Part shown: positions 1 through 4,324 of the stretch, piece after piece
Numbering within the stretch: the stretch's first letter is position 1
How the letters are laid out: the number at the start of each line of letters is the position of its first letter
Assembly: GCA_002010925.1 (NCBI GenBank)
Contig: MTLR01000028.1
Location: 1 to 5,859 of the forward strand
Length of the DNA stretch: 5,859 bases
DNA from: Candidatus Bathyarchaeota archaeon JdFR-04
GTDB lineage: Archaea > Thermoproteota > Bathyarchaeia > Bathyarchaeales > UBA233
Reading direction: 5' to 3'
Notes under the pieces: generated by a model
The model's database searches: none
What the model saw: the letters and a program-made list of their open reading frames with translations, nothing else
Told to the model about the DNA's origin: nothing
Made by a program: the position numbers and the translations under genes

Positions 1-1
1 G

Positions 2-319
2 ACACCCGTAACCTTCCTAATAAGAACAGAAGACGGAATAGCGGTTTTCCATACAGCCGATAGCTTGCCCTTCCCAGAAATGAGAGAAATCGGTGAGAGA
101 GAAAAACCAGACATCACCTTCTGCACTATAGGTATTGCCCCAGGAGCCTCGCCTAGAACCGGCGCTGAAATCGCAAAGCTTGTCAACCCGAAGGTAGCCA
201 TACCCTATCACACAAATTCCACAGCCGACCTGAACAGTTTCGCCCAAATCTTGGCACAAGAAATGCCAAACGTTAAATGCCTTATCATCGAAAGGGGGAA
301 ACCTCACAAATATCCATAA
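2..319 (+). CDS. Metallo-beta-lactamase-fold hydrolase, C-terminal part (5' truncated by window edge)
   Basis: The frame is open from base 2 with no start codon needed, and ends at TAA 317-319, giving 105 residues of a longer protein. What is visible fits the second half of a metallo-beta-lactamase fold of the UlaG/UPF0173 type. A beta-strand pair (VTFLIRTEDGIAVFH) leads into H17-T-A-D20, matching the H-x-G-D motif whose Asp bridges the two metal ions. Further on, IPYH70 matches the IPMHY-like strand that supplies the last metal-binding His. The N-terminal HxHxDH motif, which would settle the family, lies outside the window. The substrate cannot be told; members include sugar-phosphate lactonases and phosphodiesterases. 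The Gly of HxGD is Ala here. A TTG at 65 could be read as a start, but the upstream residues are clearly part of the fold, so it is internal. The gene probably shares a transcript with pyrE 16 bases downstream. Confidence 0.8.
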   Translation, partial: TPVTFLIRTEDGIAVFHTADSLPFPEMREIGEREKPDITFCTIGIAPGASPRTGAEIAKLVNPKVAIPYHTNSTADLNSFAQILAQEMPNVKCLIIERGKPHKYP

Positions 320-335
320 AAGAGTTGTCAAATTT

Positions 336-965
336 ATGCCAGATAAAAAGACACGTGAATCCATGCAATATGAGCTTTGCAAAATCCTCCATAGGACAGG
401 AGCAATAAAATTCGGCGTATTCAAACTTACAAGCGGAAAAATAAGCCCTTATTATATTGACTTAAGAATAATCCCTAGCTTTCCAGACGCCTTTCAAGAG
501 ATATGCGTCTTCTACCAAACCCTAATAGAAGAAAATGTAGGGGCAGATAACTTCGAAAGGATCGCTGGAATACCCGTCGCTGGAATGCCCTTCGCTTCTC
601 TTGTAGCTTACCAATTTAGAAAACCCTTCCTTTACATCCGAAAAGAAGCGAAACTTCACGGAAGACAAAAACGAATTGAAGGGATTCTGGCTCCAGGCGA
701 CCGAATACTGCTAATTGACGATTTAGTAACCAGCGGGTTGTCGCTGAAGACAGCTGCAGAAACATTAAGAGCCGAAGGAGGCGTCGTTTCCAACGCAGTA
801 GTATTGTTAGATAGAGAGGAAGGCGGAAGAGAAAATCTAGCTAAAGTAAATATTAAACTGCACAGTCTTGTCAAGGTCAGCGAAGTCGTTGATGTGCTCT
901 ATGATATCGGAGCTTTAGACGAAATGCAACGAGACACCATATTAAAGCAGATAAAGAAAGAATGA
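336..965 (+). CDS. pyrE: Orotate phosphoribosyltransferase
   Basis: Transfers the phosphoribosyl group of PRPP to orotate to give orotidine 5'-phosphate, the fifth step of UMP synthesis, in the cytosol. The 209-residue product carries the type I phosphoribosyltransferase features in order: the orotate-site segment FKLTSGKISPYYIDLR (29-44), the flexible dimer loop RKEAKLHGRQKRIEG (102-116) with the Lys and His residues that contact pyrophosphate across the dimer, and the PRPP loop ILLIDDLVTSGLS (124-136) with the acidic pair D128-D129. The length is normal for the family (about 180-215). Start choice: ATG 336 has no good ribosome site. ATG 363 (residue 10, MQYELCKILHRTGAIKFG) matches where many archaeal homologues begin and has GTGA six bases upstream, so a 200-residue form is quite possible. 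The gene lies 16 bases after the hydrolase and probably shares its promoter. Its stop is 8 bases from the convergent tbp stop. A paralogous PRTase-like regulator is less likely because the orotate-site segment is intact. Confidence 0.93.
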   Translation: MPDKKTRESMQYELCKILHRTGAIKFGVFKLTSGKISPYYIDLRIIPSFPDAFQEICVFYQTLIEENVGADNFERIAGIPVAGMPFASLVAYQFRKPFLYIRKEAKLHGRQKRIEGILAPGDRILLIDDLVTSGLSLKTAAETLRAEGGVVSNAVVLLDREEGGRENLAKVNIKLHSLVKVSEVVDVLYDIGALDEMQRDTILKQIKKE

Positions 966-969
966 AAGT
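944..969 (-). terminator. Candidate U-rich terminator of tbp inside the 3' end of pyrE
   Basis: Read on the minus strand, this stretch begins 5 bases after the tbp stop codon and is a run of T and C broken by few purines (CTTTCATTCTTTCTTTATC...). Archaeal RNA polymerase terminates at such U-rich tracts without a hairpin. The complementary strand encodes the lysine-rich tail of PyrE (LKQIKKE), so the base composition could also be a by-product of that. No hairpin is seen. Confidence 0.45.
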
Positions 970-973
970 TAGG

Positions 974-1534
974 CTATTCGTAGTATATTAAATCCTCTCT
1001 CTCAAGCCGCTCATGCAACTTATTTACCGCTTCGTAAACGTCTTGTTCCTTTTTAGCTCCGGTGCAGACCAGTTTGCCGCTTGCAAAAAGCAAAATCACC
1101 ACTTTAGGATCGTCCATCCGATAGATCAATCCAGGAAACTGCTCCGGCTCGTACATGGTCTTTCCTAGAACGAACGCTGCCTTCTCGAGGTCTATCATGC
1201 CGCCTAGGCTTGCAGATGCAACTATATTCTGTATTTTAAGCTCCGGCTTACCTATGATTATTATTCCACTTTTCTTTAGTTCCCTAATCACCTTCATTAC
1301 GGCTCTTCTGGCTTCTTTCTCAGACTTAGCTCCAGTACACACCATCTTTCCCGAGTTAAAAATTAGGGTTGCAGTTTTCGGTTTTTTAAGCCTAAAAACT
1401 AATCCCGGAAATTGTTCAGGCCGATACTCGACGCCTGGATACCCCTTTACCACGGCGTTTAGGTCTACCTTCTGGTTCAACGTTGCCGAAGCAACGACAT
1501 TTTCGATATTTATAATTGCCTTAAATTTCGGCAT
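974..1534 (-). CDS. tbp: TATA-box-binding protein (TBP)
   Basis: The general transcription initiation factor that binds the promoter TATA element and bends it, allowing TFB and RNA polymerase to assemble. The 186-residue product is essentially the bare saddle: two direct repeats, roughly residues 4-90 and 98-182. QFPGLVFR (41-48) pairs with QFPGLIYR (132-139), and FNSGKMVCTGAKSE (59-72) pairs with FASGKLVCTGAKKE (150-163). The four intercalating phenylalanines fall at F42/F59 and F133/F150, both 17 apart, as in the TBP family. The short acidic C-terminus (EREDLIYYE) is common in archaeal TBPs. ATG 1534 is the only sensible start; codons upstream in frame hold no other start before AT-rich leader. 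GGAGG lies 12 bases upstream. The gene follows the signal peptidase gene on the same strand after 31 bases and may be read both from that transcript and from its own promoter. It converges on pyrE. Confidence 0.97.
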   Translation of the reverse strand: MPKFKAIINIENVVASATLNQKVDLNAVVKGYPGVEYRPEQFPGLVFRLKKPKTATLIFNSGKMVCTGAKSEKEARRAVMKVIRELKKSGIIIIGKPELKIQNIVASASLGGMIDLEKAAFVLGKTMYEPEQFPGLIYRMDDPKVVILLFASGKLVCTGAKKEQDVYEAVNKLHERLEREDLIYYE

Positions 1535-1546
1535 GAAAGTATACGT

Positions 1547-1551
1547 CCTCC
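1547..1551 (-). promoter_or_regulatory. Ribosome binding site of tbp (GGAGG, long spacing)
   Basis: GGAGG on the minus strand, complementary to the 16S rRNA anti-Shine-Dalgarno core. It ends 12 bases before ATG 1534, longer than the usual 5-10. It overlaps an out-of-frame ATG (1553) that would open a 10-codon reading frame crossing the tbp start. Confidence 0.6.
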
Positions 1552-1565
1552 ATTTATTAATAGAC

Positions 1566-2210
1566 TCAATTGTTTATATATCCTTTATAAATGCTTGTAT
1601 TCAAAACGGCTTCTTCTTTCCCCTCTTTCTGGAAAATAAGGGGTAGGATGAACTCCATTACTATAAGTACGAAGAGGAGTACAGCGATTATAAATAACCC
1701 TAGAGGTTTTTGAATATTTAACGCTATATTTCCAAGCCAAGGAACTACACCAATAACTTTGCCAACGATCATATACTCGGAAACGGCACCTCTAACCATG
1801 GTGCCGTTTTCTAACGTAACTATCCACGGATCAATTCCTTGGTTAGCGTCTCCTTTAGTTATAACATACCATTCATTGTTGTATTCAAACTTTTTCACCG
1901 CTCTATGAACTATCAAATCTTCTGGTGATTTGGGACTATGAAAGACTATAATGTCGCCAGGCGGGTTCGCTTTATAGGGGGCCGCATGAACTTCAGAGAA
2001 ATTTGATATCCCCTGGACTATTATGAGGTCGCCTACTTGTAGGGTAGGCCGCATGCTTCCGGAGGCCACAGCCAAAAAAGGATATTCGGTTGCTAATGCC
2101 GCTCTTGAACCAAACCAAAAAGCGAAAACAGCTATTAGGGTTATAACCAACATAAGCCCTGTTTTGAAGTATTCATTGTTCCACAGTTCTTTAAACTTCA
2201 TCTTATCCAC
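1566..2210 (-). CDS. Signal peptidase I, archaeal/ER Sec11 type
   Basis: Membrane serine protease that removes signal peptides from secreted proteins on the outer face of the membrane. The 214 residues show an N-terminal membrane segment (about 17-38) followed by the nucleophile motif SGSMRPTL with S52. DLIVHRAV supplies H102 in place of the bacterial general-base Lys, and ITKGDANQGIDPW supplies D121 and D127, six apart as in the characterised Methanococcus voltae enzyme. A second hydrophobic segment (about 170-193) anchors the C-terminus, which ends in a charged 20-residue tail. The first codon of the open frame is GTG 2210. ATG 2201 (residue 4) is an equally good start, giving 211 residues; neither has a clear ribosome site. 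It is preceded by its own AT-rich promoter region and followed after 31 bases by tbp, whose TATA-like boxes lie in this gene's last codons. No terminator separates the two, so a joint transcript is likely. Confidence 0.93.
   Translation of the reverse strand: MDKMKFKELWNNEYFKTGLMLVITLIAVFAFWFGSRAALATEYPFLAVASGSMRPTLQVGDLIIVQGISNFSEVHAAPYKANPPGDIIVFHSPKSPEDLIVHRAVKKFEYNNEWYVITKGDANQGIDPWIVTLENGTMVRGAVSEYMIVGKVIGVVPWLGNIALNIQKPLGLFIIAVLLFVLIVMEFILPLIFQKEGKEEAVLNTSIYKGYINN
1573..1591 (-). promoter_or_regulatory. Candidate tbp promoter: two TATA-like boxes within the end of the signal peptidase gene
   Basis: On the minus strand, TTTATAAA (1584-1591) and TATATAAA (1573-1580) lie 39-57 bases upstream of the tbp start. 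Archaeal TATA boxes sit about 26 bases before the transcription start. This puts initiation near 1562 or 1551, leaving a short leader; the GGAGG (1547-1551) would be wholly included for the first box and sit at the very 5' end for the second. Both boxes are made by the last codons of the signal peptidase gene (residues I207-K209 and Y211-N213). Inferred from sequence and position only. Confidence 0.5.
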
Positions 2211-2243
2211 TTATCTCTGGAACTTTTGTCTCAAAACTTGTAG

Positions 2244-2262
2244 GTTTTTAAGAATTAAAACT
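2244..2262 (-). promoter_or_regulatory. Candidate signal peptidase promoter
   Basis: On the minus strand, GTTTTAATTCTTAAAAACC provides a TATA-like core (TTAAAAA, centred near 2249) about 38-48 bases upstream of the possible starts at GTG 2210 and ATG 2201. It lies just downstream of the pyrimidine tract ending the zinc-ribbon genes. A transcription start near 2223 would give a leader of about 12-21 bases. Composition and spacing are the only evidence. Confidence 0.35.
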
Positions 2263-2270
2263 TAACGCTT

Positions 2271-2293
2271 AAAAGTGAAAAAGGGGAGAGGAG
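2271..2293 (-). terminator. Pyrimidine-tract terminator after the zinc-ribbon pair
   Basis: On the minus strand, starting 1 base after the TAA of the 78-residue gene, there is an almost unbroken pyrimidine run (CTCCTCTCCCCTTTTTCAC then TTTT). This matches the U-rich, hairpin-independent archaeal terminators. It separates the zinc-ribbon pair from the signal peptidase promoter. Confidence 0.6.
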
Positions 2294-2294
2294 T

Positions 2295-2531
2295 TTAGAG
2301 TTCTATTCCTTCAGCACCCAGCTTAGCTTTGCTTACTACTGCCCGGAATTTTTTGCCACAGGAAGGGCATTGGTACATTCCAAAGACTGTTACCGTGATT
2401 CTCATTTTCTTGTCTGGCATAGGAGCAACCAGCTCCCAAGTCTTATATGGGTCTGCAACTGTTTCTCCGCAGCCAGGGCAATTTTTTTCCTTGGTTATTG
2501 TTTTCCTGGGCATTAGTCGGTCAACGCCCAT
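2295..2531 (-). CDS. Small zinc-ribbon protein, Cren7-like, second of a tandem pair
   Basis: Codes for 78 residues with two Cys pairs, CPGC (C18, C21) and CPSC (C55, C58), expected to hold one zinc ion. Between and after them the sequence runs PYKTWELVAPMPDKK, then a beta-rich stretch RITVTVF, then GKKFR. From memory of the family, this order (P-x-K-x-W-x-L ... K-x-x-[KR]-I ... F ... GK-x-FR) matches the SH3-like chromatin protein Cren7 of crenarchaea, which has no Cys pairs in the classical members. Role as a DNA-binding chromatin protein is therefore a reasonable inference, not proven; an RNA-binding or ribosome-associated zinc ribbon is the main alternative. ATG 2531 follows the TAG of the upstream paralogue directly and in the same frame. 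ATG 2513 (residue 7, MPRKTITKEK) may be the true start. Neither has a clear ribosome site, which suggests translation coupled to the upstream gene. A pyrimidine-tract terminator follows. Confidence 0.8.
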   Translation of the reverse strand: MGVDRLMPRKTITKEKNCPGCGETVADPYKTWELVAPMPDKKMRITVTVFGMYQCPSCGKKFRAVVSKAKLGAEGIEL

Positions 2532-2705
2532 CTAAATCTTCTTTTTGCTAAGTACTACTCGGAATGCTTTTTTGCATTTGTTGCAGTCAAACAATCCAAT
2601 TTCGAGTTGCATCCGTTTTCCTTTTTTGTCTGGGCGTCCAGCCATTTTCCATGTTTTCCTAGGTTTAGAAACCTTTGCTCCACAATTTGGACATTTAGCA
2701 GCCAA
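2532..2705 (-). CDS. Small zinc-ribbon protein, Cren7-like, first of a tandem pair (57 aa, TTG start)
   Basis: A short gene with a non-ATG start: TTG 2705 preceded by GGAGG with 7 bases of spacing, an in-frame TAA a few codons upstream, and TAG 2534-2532 at the end. The 57 residues hold CPNC (C5, C8) and CNKC (C41, C44), and between them PRKTWKMAGRPDKKGKRMQL, followed by EIGLFD. It is a clear paralogue of the next protein: the CPxCG, V, P-x-KTW, PDKK, C-x-x-C, K-x-FR-x-V and SK elements line up with only a one-residue gap. KGKRMQLEIGLF also recalls the KGxKIGLF core of Cren7 as remembered. The product is strongly basic, especially at the C-terminus (SKKKI), as expected for nucleic-acid binding. 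It is probably cotranscribed with the 78-residue gene. The reading frame and paralogy make the gene convincing; the chromatin role is inference. Confidence 0.82.
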   Translation of the reverse strand: MAAKCPNCGAKVSKPRKTWKMAGRPDKKGKRMQLEIGLFDCNKCKKAFRVVLSKKKI

Positions 2706-2712
2706 TCTAATT

Positions 2713-2717
2713 CCTCC
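2713..2717 (-). promoter_or_regulatory. Ribosome binding site that fixes the TTG start of the 57-residue zinc-ribbon gene
   Basis: GGAGG on the minus strand, 7 bases before TTG 2705, which is ideal spacing. No in-frame ATG or GTG exists between the upstream stop and the first Cys pair, so this site supports TTG initiation. Confidence 0.8.
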
Positions 2718-2743
2718 ATCTTATCATGTGTGGTGGAACAGTT

Positions 2744-2754
2744 TTTATGTTAAA
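2744..2754 (-). promoter_or_regulatory. Candidate promoter of the zinc-ribbon pair
   Basis: On the minus strand, TTTAACATAAA is a TATA-like element centred near 2749. Transcription starting about 26 bases on, near 2723, would give a leader of some 18 bases that includes the GGAGG site. The same 11 bases recur at 2819-2829. Confidence 0.4.
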
Positions 2755-2799
2755 GAATAAAAGATTTTCCATTATCTTTTAATCTAAAATAGCGGGATA

Positions 2800-2826
2800 A
2801 ACATAAATTTTATACACGTTTATGTT
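2800..2826. promoter_or_regulatory. Inverted repeat, possible operator
   Basis: AACATAAA (2800-2807) and TTTATGTT (2819-2826) form a perfect 8-base inverted repeat with an 11-base spacer, giving 19 bases between arm centres, about two helical turns. It lies between the two divergent promoters and its right arm belongs to the repeated 11-base motif. It could bind a dimeric regulator; this is inference from symmetry in an AT-rich region. Confidence 0.35.
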
Positions 2827-2841
2827 AAACAATTTTCTTGC

Positions 2842-2867
2842 AAAATCTTTTAAGTAGATATAGATAT
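2842..2867 (+). promoter_or_regulatory. Candidate tldD promoter
   Basis: AAAATCTTTTAAG (2842-2854) resembles a BRE plus TATA box with its centre about 36 bases before the tldD ATG. AGATATAGATAT (2856-2867) is an alternative centred 26 bases before it, which would give a leaderless message. No Shine-Dalgarno motif precedes ATG 2887, so a leaderless or very short-leader transcript fits both readings. Confidence 0.45.
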
Positions 2868-2886
2868 GAAAGTATAATATTCTGTC

Positions 2887-4323
2887 ATGAAAAGGGATGA
2901 AACATTGAGCGAAGATTTAGCCTTATTTGCAATTGAACATGCATCAAAGATGGGCGCTGAGTATGCTGACGCCAGATTGGAAGCCCATTACAACGAGCTT
3001 ATAACAGTCGCTAATGGAAAGATTGAACGGGGAATCATAAACCGGAAACGAGGGATAGGCGTAAGAACCCTCGTCAACGGCGCCTGGGGGTTCCAATCAA
3101 CAACCAACCTAACAAAACGGGGAATGAAAAAGGCTGTTGAAACAGCTTTTAAAGTAGCCAAAGCCTCAAGCAAACATGTTCCAACACCAGTTAAACTTGC
3201 TCCAACCAAGGCTTACAAAGCTCGGTATGCAACAAAGGTGAAAACTGACATAGAAGATGTAGCCTTTGAGGACAAGATACAGCACATGCTTACATGGGAA
3301 AAAGCTTTACACACGTCCAAAAGGATTGTCCGCGGCCTCATCGATTATACAGGAATAAAAATAAACAAGATTTTCGTGAACACCGAAGGTGCAAACATAA
3401 AATTTGATAACACCGTGGTTTGGGCAGAGCTAAAGGCAGACGCAAAACAACGAAACCTAATCCAATACTACCACAGAACAGTGGGGCATTCCGGCGGGTA
3501 CGAAATATTCGTGAAAACCCATATGGAAGAAGTTTCAGCAGAAATCGGTGAAAAAGCCGAAAAACTTCTCAAAGCTAAACAGGCAAAAATGGATAAAAAT
3601 GCCACGGTAATTCTTGACCCTGACTACGTAGCCCTCCTTGTTCACGAAATTGTTGGACATCCAAGCGAGGGAGACCGCGTACTTGGCCGGGAGGCTGCAT
3701 GGGCCGGAACTACATGGTGGGCCGGAAAAATTGGGGAAACTATCGGCTCGGAATACGTCACCGTCTACGATGACCCTACCGTGCCCGGAACCCTAGGGTT
3801 CTACAAATTTGACGATGAAGGAGTAAAAGCTAAACGCAAAGTGCTAATTGAACGCGGGGTTCTTAAAGGTCATATGCATAGCCGTGAAACAGCCGCTATA
3901 TTCGGCGTAGAACCCAACGCTGGAATGCGAGCCATAACCTTCGAGTATATCCCCCTTATACGTATGAGCAACACCTTCTTCGCTGAAGGAGACTGGAGGT
4001 TCGAGGAATTAATCCAAGAAACAAAGAAGGGATACTTAATTTCCTGCATGAGACAACCCTCCATAGATGATCAAAGATTTAATTGGACAATAAGCGCTCA
4101 GGAAGCCTATGAAATAAAAAACGGCGAAATAACAACCCACCTACGCGATGTAGCCCTCACCTCTACAGCACCAAAATTCTTCAAGAGCGTCGACGCCGCC
4201 ACAAAGAAAATAACCATAGTGCCCCTGCCTGGCTGCGGAAAAGGTGATCCAATGCAAGGACTATATGTTGGAAATGGAGGGCCATTCCTTCGTGGAAAAG
4301 CCACACTTTTGGGGGTAGGCTGA
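2887..4323 (+). CDS. tldD: Metalloprotease TldD (catalytic subunit)
   Basis: Catalytic subunit of the TldD/TldE peptidase. In E. coli the heteromeric complex degrades unfolded peptides, processes microcin B17 and destroys the CcdA antitoxin; the archaeal substrate is not known. The 478 residues have the normal family length. The zinc motif is H253-E-I-V-G-H258 followed by PSEGD, with Glu254 as the catalytic base. C450 in LPGC450GKGD matches the Cys that is the third zinc ligand in E. coli TldD. Other family marks are YADARLE near the N-terminus (26-32), GIGVRTLVNGAWGFQST (56-72), the DDEG turn (309-312) and GMRAITFEYIPLIRMSNTFF (346-365). The protein is soluble, with no signal peptide. ATG 2887 is the first start after the promoter region and has no ribosome site. 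The stop is one base from the tldE start, so the two subunits are surely made from one message. Confidence 0.96.
   Translation: MKRDETLSEDLALFAIEHASKMGAEYADARLEAHYNELITVANGKIERGIINRKRGIGVRTLVNGAWGFQSTTNLTKRGMKKAVETAFKVAKASSKHVPTPVKLAPTKAYKARYATKVKTDIEDVAFEDKIQHMLTWEKALHTSKRIVRGLIDYTGIKINKIFVNTEGANIKFDNTVVWAELKADAKQRNLIQYYHRTVGHSGGYEIFVKTHMEEVSAEIGEKAEKLLKAKQAKMDKNATVILDPDYVALLVHEIVGHPSEGDRVLGREAAWAGTTWWAGKIGETIGSEYVTVYDDPTVPGTLGFYKFDDEGVKAKRKVLIERGVLKGHMHSRETAAIFGVEPNAGMRAITFEYIPLIRMSNTFFAEGDWRFEELIQETKKGYLISCMRQPSIDDQRFNWTISAQEAYEIKNGEITTHLRDVALTSTAPKFFKSVDAATKKITIVPLPGCGKGDPMQGLYVGNGGPFLRGKATLLGVG
4311..4316 (+). promoter_or_regulatory. Ribosome binding site of tldE within the tldD end
   Basis: GGGGGT, 8 bases before ATG 4325, encodes part of the last codons of tldD (LGVG). 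It pairs only partly with the anti-Shine-Dalgarno sequence. With the one-base gap between the genes it suggests coupled translation of the two subunits. Confidence 0.45.
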
Positions 4324-4324
4324 A

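Larger units (their letters stand above)
2744..2853. repeat. Diverged direct repeat in the divergent promoter region
   Basis: On the plus strand TTTATGTTAAA occurs at 2744-2754 and again at 2819-2829, and ATCTTTTAA occurs at 2774-2782 and again at 2845-2853. The order is the same in both copies and the offsets are 75 and 71, so the two halves of the region look like an old tandem duplication of about 40 bases each. The second ATCTTTTAA overlaps the proposed tldD promoter. The sequence is AT-rich, so chance contributes. Confidence 0.45.

Noticed and set aside
17..424. Minus-strand open frame of 135 codons over the hydrolase and pyrE start
   Set aside because: It is antisense to two plus-strand genes with clear family motifs, crosses their junction, and its translation shows no recognisable domain.
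1155..1646. Plus-strand open frame of 163 codons opposite tbp
   Set aside because: The minus strand encodes an unmistakable TBP with two repeats; the plus frame is its shadow and runs on into the signal peptidase end.
2532..2534. TAG between the zinc-ribbon genes as a pyrrolysine codon
   Set aside because: No pylTSBCD gene is in the window, the downstream gene has its own ATG at once, and pyrrolysine proteins of this kind are not known to me. Kept only as a readthrough question.
2532..2534. A nonsense mutation making a pseudogene of a fused protein
   Set aside because: Both halves keep complete zinc ribbons and have workable starts, so each can stand as an intact protein.
2329..2535. Plus-strand open frame of 68 codons
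   Set aside because: Antisense shadow of the 78-residue zinc-ribbon gene.
2545..2760. Plus-strand open frame of 71 codons
   Set aside because: It is the antisense of the 57-residue zinc-ribbon gene, which has the ribosome site, the cysteine pairs and a paralogue.
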